Assembly (NCBI GenBank): GCA_025359565.1
Contig: JANYFY010000016.1
Location: 124,001 to 188,000, forward strand
Origin: Gammaproteobacteria bacterium
GTDB lineage: Bacteria; Pseudomonadota; Gammaproteobacteria; Steroidobacterales; Steroidobacteraceae
Reading direction: 5' to 3'
Length of the DNA stretch: 64,000 bases
Numbering within the stretch: position 1 is the first letter of the stretch; every line of letters starts with the position of its first letter. The notes under the pieces were generated by a model. That model was not told where the DNA came from, did no database searches, and saw nothing but the letters and a program-made list of their open reading frames with translations. Made by a program: the position numbers and the translations under genes. Positions 48,757 through 57,905 of the stretch are shown here, piece by piece.

Positions 48757-51063
48757 CTATCCAGCCAGTAACTCAAAGCTCGCCTTCGTCCCGGTCGTCG
48801 CAGACGATGATATCCACACATCGAACATACCTGGCTCCGCAATGCGAGCCAAGTCGGTAGTTATAAATTCGAGATCATGACGCCCTAAATCAAATTGTAC
48901 CGTCTCTGCTTGCCCAGACGATAATGAAACCTTGCGGAACGCTTTTAGGAGCCGCACGGGCTGCACGATGCTTGCGACGCGATCATGGATGTAGAGTTGC
49001 GCGGTTTCTTCGGCATCGCGTTTGCCGTGATTGGTGAGTGTGGTGCTGACGGTGACTTTGCCGTCCCACTGCATCTGTATCTTATCGACGCTGGGCGTAC
49101 TATATTTAATCTCACCGTAGGTTAGGCCATGGCCGAAGGGGTAGAGTGCTTGGTTGGGTATGCCAATGAAGTGCGAAGTAAAAGGTTCGGTGGCAGAATC
49201 GGTGGGACGACCCGAAGATTCGTGGCAGTAATAGTAGGGGACTTGGCCCGGAACAATCGGGAAGCTCATGGGTAAGCGGCCGGAGGGGGCGGCGTCACCA
49301 AATAATAGGTCGGCGATGGCACTGCCCGATTCAGTGCCTAAAAACCAAGTAACAAGGATGGCTTGGGCGTTACGCACCGCGCCGGTCAGTGCTAGCGCGC
49401 GGCCATTTTTCAAAATCACAATGACGGGCTTGCCGGTGGCTGCCACCGCCTCTGCCAGTGCTTGTTGAGCAGCGGGGACTATAATCTCAGGGCGTGAGGA
49501 GGACTCACCAGACATATCGTTGGATTCGCCGATAGCAAGCAATACGATGTCGGCATTAGTGGCAGCAGCTACAGCAGACTCAATACCACCGGGCAGGGGT
49601 TTCTCAATATCCGAACCGGCCACCACAGTGAGGCTTGCGCCATCGTGAAGAGCCGCCTTAATTCCAACGTCTAACGCGGTAGGTTTGACACCTGTAAAGA
49701 TAGGTTGCCACGGACCGTTCAGATGTAAATCGCCTGTGCCGAATGGACCGATCAATGCAATGCGTTGACCGGACTTCGCGAGCGGCAATAAACCGCCTTC
49801 ATTCTTGAGTAACACAATCGATTTAATCGCAGCCTCACGAGCTAACGGTCGATGCGCCTTAATGTGCAAGGCTTCGCTATTGCGGTTGCCATCCAGGCGA
49901 CGGAACGGATCGTCGAATAGACCCGCCGCTTCTTTGACTTTCAAGAGTCGAGCAACGGCGCGGTCGAGTACTTCCATGGGCACTAGTTTGGCGCGCACAA
50001 GCTCAGGTAAATAATGCAGGAATATGCCGCTGATCATGCTGACATCGCAACCGGCGAGTATCGCCAAGCGGGCTGCGTCGCGTTCATCGACTGCGAAACC
50101 GTGTTTGACCAATTCTTTTTCGCTCTCGAAGTCGGAGACGACCGCACCTTGGAATCCCAGTTCATCGCGCAGGATGCCGGTGAGTAGTCGATGATTGCCG
50201 GTGTTAGGCACCCCGTCGATCGTATTAAACGATACCATGGTCATCATGGCACCCGCTTTATACGCCGCGGCAAAGGGCGGCAAATAAACACTGTGCAGTA
50301 TCCGTTCAGTGATGGGTGCGCCGGCATAGTCGAGTCCGGCTTCGGCAGCACCGTAGGCGGCAAAGTGTTTGGGGCAGGCGAGTAGGCTGTCGGCATTGCT
50401 GGGCGAGGTCCCTTGGAAGCCCTCCACTCTGGCAGCCGCAAACAGTGTTCCTAGCAGCACGTCCTCTCCGGCGGCTTCAACGACACGGCCCCAGCGCTGA
50501 TCGCGCGCGATATCGACCATGGGCGCGTAGGTCATATCATGTCCCGCCGCGCTGGCTTCGATTGCCGAGGCACGCGCCGTACGCCGGGCAAGATCAGGTT
50601 CAAAGCTTGCCGCTTCACCGACCGGCACCGGGAAGACGGTATGAAAGCCGTGAATGATGTCGCCTGCACAGAGTAGGGGGATTCCTAAGCGAGACTCCTT
50701 GACGGCAGCGTGTTGCGCAAGCCGCATCAGATCGAGCGTCAGTGGCGACATCACCATCCCAACTTTGCCGGCTCGAATGCGGACAAGCTGGGCTTTATGG
50801 TTTGCTATAGCGGCGGCGAGATTGGCTTTTCGCTCGACCGGATTGACGGCTTTTACACCCCAAGGGTCTTCGGTGGGCGATTGGATGCCTTCGAGATTGA
50901 GTTGACCCGCTTTCTCTTGGAGGGTCATGCGGGCGATGAGAGCGGCGTGCTCATTCCGCGATGCAGTAGTTTCGGCGGCACCTGATTTTCCCAAGGCTGT
51001 CAGAGTTCCAGCCGCGAGACCTGCAAGCACGATGATTCGGCGTTCGATGTCTATTGGGTTCAT
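48757..51063 (-). CDS. bglX: GH3 beta-glucosidase (BglX-like), exported
   Basis: 768-residue glycoside hydrolase of family 3: N-terminal TIM-barrel with KHFAAYGAAEAGLDYAG (about 232) and nucleophile D311 in AVVSDFESE, a C-terminal sandwich with LLKNEGGLLPLAKSG, and a fibronectin III-like domain after FGHGLTYGEI. A signal-like hydrophobic stretch (about residues 10-30) suggests periplasmic location. In beta-1,2-glucan pathways GH3 enzymes split sophoro-oligosaccharides to glucose. It lies 81 bases after the 51145-53211 gene on the same strand, the third gene of an apparent GH144-unknown-GH3 operon. Gene symbol by family only. Confidence 0.9.
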   Translation of the reverse strand: MNPIDIERRIIVLAGLAAGTLTALGKSGAAETTASRNEHAALIARMTLQEKAGQLNLEGIQSPTEDPWGVKAVNPVERKANLAAAIANHKAQLVRIRAGKVGMVMSPLTLDLMRLAQHAAVKESRLGIPLLCAGDIIHGFHTVFPVPVGEAASFEPDLARRTARASAIEASAAGHDMTYAPMVDIARDQRWGRVVEAAGEDVLLGTLFAAARVEGFQGTSPSNADSLLACPKHFAAYGAAEAGLDYAGAPITERILHSVYLPPFAAAYKAGAMMTMVSFNTIDGVPNTGNHRLLTGILRDELGFQGAVVSDFESEKELVKHGFAVDERDAARLAILAGCDVSMISGIFLHYLPELVRAKLVPMEVLDRAVARLLKVKEAAGLFDDPFRRLDGNRNSEALHIKAHRPLAREAAIKSIVLLKNEGGLLPLAKSGQRIALIGPFGTGDLHLNGPWQPIFTGVKPTALDVGIKAALHDGASLTVVAGSDIEKPLPGGIESAVAAATNADIVLLAIGESNDMSGESSSRPEIIVPAAQQALAEAVAATGKPVIVILKNGRALALTGAVRNAQAILVTWFLGTESGSAIADLLFGDAAPSGRLPMSFPIVPGQVPYYYCHESSGRPTDSATEPFTSHFIGIPNQALYPFGHGLTYGEIKYSTPSVDKIQMQWDGKVTVSTTLTNHGKRDAEETAQLYIHDRVASIVQPVRLLKAFRKVSLSSGQAETVQFDLGRHDLEFITTDLARIAEPGMFDVWISSSATTGTKASFELLAG

Positions 51064-51144
51064 TATGATTAGCGCCTTAGGTGGTAAATTCTGTACGGTT
51101 TAGTCTAATAGTTGGCGACGACATTGTCCTGTATTAGTGATTGC

Positions 51145-53211
51145 TCACGGGTGCACATAAGCAGCATTATCAAACCGTAGCGCCTCGCCATTTTTTAGAT
51201 CGAACGACACCGTGGAAGTTGCGTCACGCCACGCGGTTCTTAATCGCTTGAGTTCCTTTGGCTTAATAGTGAAATTCTGATCGTGACTCTCCGGCGAACG
51301 AACAACAATCGTGGCGTCCATGTCGCCATCGTTATAGGCATCGATACCCACAAAGATGCGTGGGCTGCAAAACCGGAACTCTGCGTGGCGAGTTTTTGGC
51401 TCGGCAAGGGTGAGGTTAAAAGTTCCGAACTTCCCGTAGGGTATTCCAATTCGCCACGCGCCTGGGCTCCAATCAATGACGCCGGAAGGGTATTCGCCTA
51501 GTAACAATGTCCCCGCCGCAAGGTGAGGATCGTCGAAGGTAATATAGGACGGCACTAACGGTCCTTTGCGGCCTTGAATATCGACGTCTCGAGAATTTTC
51601 GTGACGAATTACAATAGTGCGATTCTTATCGTCGAAGACGTAACCCTCGTATGCGCCATGCTCTAAGTCCTTGAGTCGGCTGATCGACTTTCCTCCGACG
51701 GTGATGGAGTTTGGGAGGAAGGCTAAACGGAGTATGTCGGTCGATTGGGTGTCGAAAGTCGAATAGGTAACAGAATTTTCGCCGTACGCTATTCTCGTGA
51801 CGACCGAAACGGAGCCCAATAAATGCGACTCATCGGCGGGAGCCCATTCGGGTACTGCCCAAAAAGCATCCATCATGCGGCGCGGGCCATCGGCAAACTC
51901 ATCGGTAAACCACCATTGGTTCACGAAAGGGGCGTGGGCAGCTCCCGGAAGTCCCTGAAAATAGGTGACAAAGTTATAGGTGCGGTAAGCCTCTTCTTTG
52001 TAGGACAGGTCTCCGGTTTTCGCGTAGTAAAGCGCCTCTGCAGCGGCAAGCCGTGCGCTATGGCTATCGCAGCACTGGGGCGGGGGATTACAACAATATT
52101 CCTTGCCATCTCCCTGCTCAGTCGTCACGGTTGCTCCGTGTACGATGTACTTGGGCCATTTGGGCGTGGTTTTTACCCATTCGATTAGTTTGCGAGAATG
52201 TTCACGCCAATCGGTGTCTTTTTCAGGATGCAGCAGTACATAACGGGCAAACTCTAGTGGGATGACCTGATTCATGTTTGCCATGCTCGGATGGACATCC
52301 TCGAAGTATCCGACCCAGACGTTATTTCGCAGCGGATATTTAATCAGCCAAGCCCAGGCGCCATCCCGCACGGTTTTATACGAAGCAGTATTACCCGCAC
52401 CAAGGCGAATGAGTTCATCCAGTAATATGATCGGGTCGACTACATTCGCTGAATAGCCAAACATCCCTTTGCCATTGACTTGACCATCGCGTGCGAAATT
52501 TCGATACGGCCAAGGTGAATTTAATGCATCACCTTCTTTAAAATTTTTTGCGAGTGCCTCGCCACAGCGAATCGCAGCATTGAGATACCGAGTGTTTCCG
52601 GTCATCTCATAGAGCCGAAGATATCCGTACCCGTCCTGGCCCACGACATGGGGTTCTACATAGTCTTCGCCGTGTTCGCTCCAGCCGGTGTAGCGATGAG
52701 CACCCGGATTTGCAGAGGCATAGGGGACCTGAGCCCAGACATACCCTTCTGGTGTAAGACCATTGTCGAGTTCGTAATCAACGAAATTCCGAATGAATTC
52801 CAGGGTTCTAGGATCTCCCGTGTAGGGGTAGAGACGCTCGACAAAACCCTGCAACATAGCGCGCAAATAGCCGGTGGAATTTGCCCAGTGTTCGTCCGGC
52901 TTCATTTCAAAGGTGACACGATCAAAATCGAAGCAGCAATAAAAGTAGGGGAGCCGCTGGCGATTGTACTGGTCCCACAGAATAGTCCACTGCGAGAGAA
53001 AATAGGCGGAGTAGGAATATCCAATGTTGTCAGCTATTGGCCATGGCTGCAATTTTCTCTGGTCATCCAGCTGAACGGTCCTTCCAGCAATAGTGGGTGC
53101 ATTTGCTATCGACGTGACCGGAAAGAGTCGCTGCCCGATACAAACAGATGTACTTAGCGAGAGCGCGAAAAGAAAACCTGCGCCAGGTTTTATTTTTGTG
53201 ATTCGAGCCAC
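51145..53211 (-). CDS. Exported protein of unknown family, likely carbohydrate-active
   Basis: About 688 residues if started at the GTG at 53211 (an ATG at 53277 would overlap the upstream gene by 88 bases). The GTG start gives a clean signal peptide (ARITKIKPGAGFLFALSLS) with cleavage near SVCIGQ. The mature part begins with a helical region containing YFYCCFDFDRVTFE, then GYVWAQVPYASANP and DGYGYLRLYEMTGN, a repeated helical pattern like (alpha/alpha) toroids, and a C-terminal beta domain. A cluster YCCNPPPQCCDSHSARLAAA suggests a cysteine-rich active-site or metal site. No family recognised. It is translationally overlapped with the upstream GH144 gene and followed by GH3. Confidence 0.65.
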   Translation of the reverse strand: MARITKIKPGAGFLFALSLSTSVCIGQRLFPVTSIANAPTIAGRTVQLDDQRKLQPWPIADNIGYSYSAYFLSQWTILWDQYNRQRLPYFYCCFDFDRVTFEMKPDEHWANSTGYLRAMLQGFVERLYPYTGDPRTLEFIRNFVDYELDNGLTPEGYVWAQVPYASANPGAHRYTGWSEHGEDYVEPHVVGQDGYGYLRLYEMTGNTRYLNAAIRCGEALAKNFKEGDALNSPWPYRNFARDGQVNGKGMFGYSANVVDPIILLDELIRLGAGNTASYKTVRDGAWAWLIKYPLRNNVWVGYFEDVHPSMANMNQVIPLEFARYVLLHPEKDTDWREHSRKLIEWVKTTPKWPKYIVHGATVTTEQGDGKEYCCNPPPQCCDSHSARLAAAEALYYAKTGDLSYKEEAYRTYNFVTYFQGLPGAAHAPFVNQWWFTDEFADGPRRMMDAFWAVPEWAPADESHLLGSVSVVTRIAYGENSVTYSTFDTQSTDILRLAFLPNSITVGGKSISRLKDLEHGAYEGYVFDDKNRTIVIRHENSRDVDIQGRKGPLVPSYITFDDPHLAAGTLLLGEYPSGVIDWSPGAWRIGIPYGKFGTFNLTLAEPKTRHAEFRFCSPRIFVGIDAYNDGDMDATIVVRSPESHDQNFTIKPKELKRLRTAWRDATSTVSFDLKNGEALRFDNAAYVHP

Positions 53212-54626
53212 CCACCGGTGAACCCGGCGCGCAAGAGGCCCCGCCGCAGATAGGGGTTGCCGCGCATCAGTTTCCAAATTAGCCCGCTACGATAGTTTTC
53301 AACCATACCTATGATTAAACCTTGATCGATCCCCAAATAGTCGACATCGAACCAGCCGAGTCTAGGTACGAATTTACCCGTTTTGGGTAGCCATGAAAAA
53401 CTAGGGTTGAATGAATCGCGAAATCCGTAGGTGGAGTATAAATATCCGCCGTATCGATTGCGCATTTCAGCTATCGCGGGTAAAACGATTTCCGGCGCAA
53501 AAGGCAGGGAGCCAATGGCACCGTTCGGAGCCAAAGTGCCATCGTCGAACAACGCGATACCTCGGCCCGCATATCCCAAAAAGCGTCGAATCTTTCCGCC
53601 GTGAGGTCGATACGCTAGACCTGGCCCATCGCAGGCAGTAAGTCCCCAGAGATTTTCACTGAAACCGCTCCAAGATTTTGGATTGGCAATGGCATAGTCG
53701 CGATTCGCATAGGTGGCACGGCGCGCGTTTTCGAAGTAGTCGATTCCCTTCGCACGCATAAACGCGTCTTGGACACCCCGTAGATCCACCCACAGCGGTG
53801 TGAATTGATGCACGAACAGTGTGGGATAAGCGAGGTAATTCTGACCGAATTCGAAGCGCCAATTTTTCTCATAAGTGGTGGTCCAAAGTTGCCACGAAGA
53901 GTCAGTCAGGGGATGCGTGGGTGAGCCGAGACCGAGCAGATAAATCAACATGCCCTCGTTAAATCCCAACCAACTTTTTTGCATGAGTCCGGTTTCAGGA
54001 TTCCAACCCATCGCCACCCCGCCGTCATCGTGGGACGCCCAGTTCCAGTCAACCCTCCGGTACAGATCATCGGCGAGGGTGCGTAACTCGACCTCAATGG
54101 GATCACTCGCGTCAAAATATGCGGCACTCGTGAGCGCGCCAGATATTAAAAGGGCAGTATCTATAGTGGACAATTCGGTGTTCCGATAGCGCAAGCCAGT
54201 TTGCATGTCGAGGAAGTGATAGAAAAAGCCCCGAAAACCACTTCGACCTCGTGATTCGGGACCTTGAGGTGCACCATGAAAAAACTTTAAAGTGGTAAGC
54301 GTCCGCGCGGCACCTTGTTCCCTGGAGATATAGCCACGTTCAATACCGATGGTATAGGCGGTCAGTGCGAACCCAACTGCTGCGATACTCGAAAAAGACG
54401 GCGTTGGATAACGATCTGGAATGAGGCCATTGCTAGGATTAACCGTCTGCCAAAAATAATCAAAAGTGCGTCGCTCGAGATCATCAACCAACGCCGGATC
54501 GTTCGCATGGACTAACGTGGATGCTGAAATAGCAGAGGGATACTCGGGTTTGTTTAGCGAAACACACGCGGATAGGTTAATCAACGATACGAATGCGACG
54601 CTTGGCCAGATATTTTGCAAGGTCAT
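53190..54626 (-). CDS. Glycoamylase-like/GH144 protein, probable endo-beta-1,2-glucanase lipoprotein (copy 1)
   Basis: 478 residues in the glucoamylase-like (alpha/alpha)6 family that CAZy lists as GH144, whose studied members are endo-beta-1,2-glucanases. LSAC (about residue 20) is a lipobox, so it is probably a lipoprotein; I chose the ATG at 54626 for that reason over the longer frame from 54719. Family motifs: RTFDYFWQTVNPSNGLIPDR (split as FDYFWQ and NGLIPDR), GFFYHFLDMQTG, SENLWGLTACDGP, YGFRDSFNPSFSW and DVDYLGIDQGLIIGMVENYR. It starts the leftward run to the GH3 gene and is divergent from the OpgG-like gene. Confidence 0.85.
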   Translation of the reverse strand: MTLQNIWPSVAFVSLINLSACVSLNKPEYPSAISASTLVHANDPALVDDLERRTFDYFWQTVNPSNGLIPDRYPTPSFSSIAAVGFALTAYTIGIERGYISREQGAARTLTTLKFFHGAPQGPESRGRSGFRGFFYHFLDMQTGLRYRNTELSTIDTALLISGALTSAAYFDASDPIEVELRTLADDLYRRVDWNWASHDDGGVAMGWNPETGLMQKSWLGFNEGMLIYLLGLGSPTHPLTDSSWQLWTTTYEKNWRFEFGQNYLAYPTLFVHQFTPLWVDLRGVQDAFMRAKGIDYFENARRATYANRDYAIANPKSWSGFSENLWGLTACDGPGLAYRPHGGKIRRFLGYAGRGIALFDDGTLAPNGAIGSLPFAPEIVLPAIAEMRNRYGGYLYSTYGFRDSFNPSFSWLPKTGKFVPRLGWFDVDYLGIDQGLIIGMVENYRSGLIWKLMRGNPYLRRGLLRAGFTGGWLESQK

Positions 54627-54695
54627 CTCGCACGTCGAATTAGCGATGCAATCATAGTAAGCCAGTGTCGCGCATCCAGTCGCAAGCGGCAATCC

Positions 54696-54762
54696 TTTCA
54701 TGAAACATACTGCCGACATCTTGCGCTAGGGCTTCAGTCGTTCACATAATGAAACATGTTTC
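54696..54762. promoter_or_regulatory. Palindromes in the OpgG-like/GH144 divergent promoter
   Basis: TTTCATGAAA (54696-54705) and GAAACATGTTTC (54751-54762) are perfect palindromes sharing the half site GAAAC; the nonamer ATGAAACAT occurs twice (54700 and 54749), 49 bases apart. The second overlaps the start codon of the OpgG-like gene. This could be an operator for a shared regulator of the divergent genes. The spacing is by inspection and no regulator gene is present in the window. Confidence 0.35.
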
Positions 54763-56348
54763 GACGTCAAATTCTAAAATCAGCTCTGCTGGTGTCTACG
54801 AGCCAATTAGTGTTCTCCCGTTGCGTGGATGCCCTGGCAATAGCCGCCGCTAGACACGGCGGCGCTACCGGACAGCTCTTTGATTTTGCCTGGCTTAAAG
54901 GGCATGCGCGTTGGCTCGCCGGTAGTCCGTATATTGCAACTCCCAATACTTTGCCCATTGAATTTTCTAAGATGGGATATGACCAATACCAGTCGATTCA
55001 CTTTCGTGAGGAGCGATCCCTTTGGTCCGATGCTGACCTTGGGTTTCAACTGCGATTTTTCCATGTGGGAAGTGGATTTATGCAGCCGGTAAGTATGTTT
55101 GAGGTCAATGCGGGCAAAGCAACTGAGATTATTTACGACCCTACAATGTTTGATTTGGATGATAGTGGTATCAATACTCGATATATGAAAGGAAAAGCTG
55201 GCTTTGCGGGTTTTCGGGTGCAGTTCGCCTCTAACTGGGAAGTGGACGTCGCTGCATTCTTGGGAGCGGCGTATTTTCGCGCGGTGGGTAGCGATGCACG
55301 GCAATACGGAATTTCAGCACGCGTGCTCGCTGTCGATACGGCGTTGAATCGCCCGGAAGAATTTCCGCGCTTCACGGCATTCTGGTTCGAGCGACCCGAT
55401 AAGAATTCGAGCACATTGACGTTGTATGCGCTATTTGACTCCCCCAGCGTCGCAGGCGCGATGCGGCTCTCGTTAACGCCTGGGGGCACTCAGGTCATGG
55501 ATACTGATGTGGCGTTCTACCCCCGCAGGGCGATAGAGCGTTTTGGTATTGCTCCTCTAACTAGTATGTTCTATTACGGGAAGGGTGACCGACCCGCCAC
55601 CGGTGAGTGGCGCCCGGAGATTCACGATTCCGACGGTTTGTCATTATGGACAGGGGCCGGTGAATGGATTTGGCGTCCGCTGACAAATCCCCGGGACTTG
55701 CATGTAAATGCGTATGTCGATAGTAACCCTCGCGGTTTTGGGCTAAGCCAACGCGACCGCAATTTCGACCATTATCAAGACGATGGTGCTTTGTATGATC
55801 GACGTCCAAACTTGTGGATTGAACCGAAGTCGGGCTTGGACGGAGGGTGGGGAAGGGGCGCCGTGCAGTTGGTTGAGATTCCAACCAGTGACGAATTTCA
55901 CGATAACATCGTTGCATTCTGGGTGCCGACCGACCCACCTAAGCCCGGGCAAGAACTCTTATTCAGTTATCGAATGCATTGGGGCATGCAAATGCCATTT
56001 GCGTCGTCGTTAGGGCAAACGATTGCGACGCGTGCGACCAACGGCGGCATGCCTGGCCAAATGCTGACACATCCTGCGGGACGTTTCGCCGTTGATTTTG
56101 CGGGGGGCGAACTTGGAACTATCGCAAAAAATGCTTTGGTCGAAGCGGTGGTCAGTGTGTCTCGCGGTCAGGTCGATGAGTTTGTGACCGCGCATTACGT
56201 GCCGCAATTCAACGGCTACCGAGCGCTATTTGAAATCCTCTCGCCGGATGACAGCGTAGAGCCTATCAACCTGCGGTTATACTTGCGGCTGCATGGTCGA
56301 CCGCTTACCGAAACATGGATCTACCAATGGACGCCGCCTGCGCACTGA
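54756..56348 (+). CDS. OpgG/OpgD (MdoG/MdoD) family periplasmic glucan protein, possible GH186 beta-1,2-glucanase
   Basis: 530-residue member of the MdoG/MdoD family. The N-terminus has a Tat-like start FRRQILKSALL, as in OpgD. The core shows RPEIHDSDGL (residues 286-295), DRNFDHYQDDGALYDRRPN (334-352) followed by LWIEP, and ends with the Ig-like domain. The two aspartate-bearing segments are the most conserved in the family and hold the acid residues of OpgD enzymes. Such proteins take part in making osmoregulated periplasmic glucans, but some OpgD/OpgG act as endo-beta-1,2-glucanases. The membrane synthase opgH is not adjacent, and GH144 and GH3 genes are, which favours degradation. Role inferred. 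Confidence 0.85.
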   Translation: MFRRQILKSALLVSTSQLVFSRCVDALAIAAARHGGATGQLFDFAWLKGHARWLAGSPYIATPNTLPIEFSKMGYDQYQSIHFREERSLWSDADLGFQLRFFHVGSGFMQPVSMFEVNAGKATEIIYDPTMFDLDDSGINTRYMKGKAGFAGFRVQFASNWEVDVAAFLGAAYFRAVGSDARQYGISARVLAVDTALNRPEEFPRFTAFWFERPDKNSSTLTLYALFDSPSVAGAMRLSLTPGGTQVMDTDVAFYPRRAIERFGIAPLTSMFYYGKGDRPATGEWRPEIHDSDGLSLWTGAGEWIWRPLTNPRDLHVNAYVDSNPRGFGLSQRDRNFDHYQDDGALYDRRPNLWIEPKSGLDGGWGRGAVQLVEIPTSDEFHDNIVAFWVPTDPPKPGQELLFSYRMHWGMQMPFASSLGQTIATRATNGGMPGQMLTHPAGRFAVDFAGGELGTIAKNALVEAVVSVSRGQVDEFVTAHYVPQFNGYRALFEILSPDDSVEPINLRLYLRLHGRPLTETWIYQWTPPAH

Positions 56349-56354
56349 ACGGTC

Positions 56355-56385
56355 CTTAGATCGCTTGCAAGCGATAGAGCCTAAG
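56355..56385. terminator. Palindromic hairpin between convergent OpgG-like and halogenase-like genes
   Basis: ATCGCTTGCAAGCGAT (56360-56375) is a perfect 16-base palindrome, with CTTAG/CTAAG as an outer partial stem. It lies in the 39-base gap between the two stop codons. A bidirectional terminator is plausible, although no clear T-run follows on either strand. Confidence 0.4.
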
Positions 56386-56387
56386 TG

Positions 56388-57899
56388 TTAGCGCTGCGCG
56401 GCTGCGCAATAGCGTGCAATGAACTGCGCGTGCATCGGCATGGCATCCACGCAGGCGGCGATAACTTTACGCACGCCGTCAACGAACTCGCCGATCTGCG
56501 CGTCGGGCATTTGATCAACGACGGGATGGTATTTTTTCGGGATGATGCGCTGACCTAGCATCACCTGTACCCAGCTAGTGACTGCAAACATTTCCTCGGC
56601 ATTGCGGAATACGCGGCCGCTATCCTTAAATAAGTGGGTATAGCTTTCAAGCTGCGACGGAATACTCATTGTGCGGCAATAGTTCCAAAACGGTGTGTCG
56701 GTTCGTGAGGTCGCATGATAGTGCAGAATTATAAAATCGCGGATCCGCTCAAGTTCGAATGCGGACTGTGCGTTATAGCGCTCAATGAGCACGGGACTGA
56801 AGCCCTGATCCGGGAGTAGGTTGATGAGCCTCGCTATGCCTGACTGAATCAGGAAAATACTGGTGGATTCCAGTGGCTCCAAAAATCCGCTCGCTAGCCC
56901 AATTGCAACGCAATTTCGATTCCAGAATTTTTTACGCATTCCTGTAGTAAATTTGAGTGTGCGTGGGTCCGCCAAAGTCCGTCCATCAAGATTTTGCAAA
57001 AGAGTCGCAGCGGCCTCGTCATCGCTTACATAGGCGCTTGAATACACGTAGCCATTGCCGGTGCGGTGTTGCAGCGGAATTCGCCATTGCCAGCCGGCCG
57101 CACGTGCGGTAGAGCGCGTGAACGGAGTAGGTTGCCCGACGTTTTCGCAAGGAACAGCCACTGCCCGGTCGCAGGGCAGCCAATGAGTCCAATCCTCGTA
57201 GCCGGTATGTAGCGTCTGCTCAATCAGTAATCCGCGAAAGCCGGAGCAATCGATAAATAAATCGCCGCTGATCAACTCGCCCGCCTCGAGGCGCACGGCT
57301 TCTATGAAACCGTCCTCGCTACGTAATTTGACTTCAACTACCTTGCCCTCAATACGACGTATGCCGCGCGCTTCGGCATAGCGACGTAAGTATTGCGCGT
57401 ACAATCCGGCATCGAAATGATAGGCATAGGCAATGTTGCCCAGCGGCGAGTTTGGTGGCGCGTCACTTGCCGACGCCATGAATTTACCTTGTGTGCTGGC
57501 CACTGCATTTAGGGAATAAGCGCCGATGCCTTGCGCTGAACCTGCGAGATATTGTTTAAGCCAATACTGATAAAACGGCAGGAGACCATGGTCGTGGCCG
57601 ATGGTGCCGAAGCCGTGGATATAGCGGTCACCTATTCGCGCCCAATCAACAAACTCTATGCCGAGCTTAAAGGTTCCTTGAGTTTGTTTAACGAACTCTA
57701 TTTCGTCAATTTCGAGAATTTGGTTGAATAACTTTAGATGTGGCACCGTCGCTTCGCCCACGCCCACTGTACCGATCTCCTCCGATTCTACTAACTGAAC
57801 CGAGTAGTCCCGGCTCAGTAACTTCGAAAGGGCCGCGGCGGCCATCCAACCCGCGGTGCCGCCGCCGACGATGACAATTTTTCTTATTCGGCTATGCAT
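56388..57899 (-). CDS. Flavin-dependent tryptophan-halogenase-like protein
   Basis: 503-residue FAD protein of the tryptophan halogenase family. FAD loop IVGGGTAGWMAAAAL (residues 10-24), the lysine equivalent to the catalytic one in TFKLG (K78), the WQWRIPLQ signature (WxWxIP) and GLASGFLEPLESTSIF with the conserved glutamate are all present, so the halogenation machinery looks intact. It begins seven bases after the TonB receptor stop region, on the same strand. In Xanthomonadales and related groups such proteins commonly accompany TonB-dependent receptor genes of glycan loci with no known halogenated product; the role is open. Confidence 0.88.
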   Translation of the reverse strand: MHSRIRKIVIVGGGTAGWMAAAALSKLLSRDYSVQLVESEEIGTVGVGEATVPHLKLFNQILEIDEIEFVKQTQGTFKLGIEFVDWARIGDRYIHGFGTIGHDHGLLPFYQYWLKQYLAGSAQGIGAYSLNAVASTQGKFMASASDAPPNSPLGNIAYAYHFDAGLYAQYLRRYAEARGIRRIEGKVVEVKLRSEDGFIEAVRLEAGELISGDLFIDCSGFRGLLIEQTLHTGYEDWTHWLPCDRAVAVPCENVGQPTPFTRSTARAAGWQWRIPLQHRTGNGYVYSSAYVSDDEAAATLLQNLDGRTLADPRTLKFTTGMRKKFWNRNCVAIGLASGFLEPLESTSIFLIQSGIARLINLLPDQGFSPVLIERYNAQSAFELERIRDFIILHYHATSRTDTPFWNYCRTMSIPSQLESYTHLFKDSGRVFRNAEEMFAVTSWVQVMLGQRIIPKKYHPVVDQMPDAQIGEFVDGVRKVIAACVDAMPMHAQFIARYCAAAQR

Positions 57900-57905
57900 C
57901 GCACC

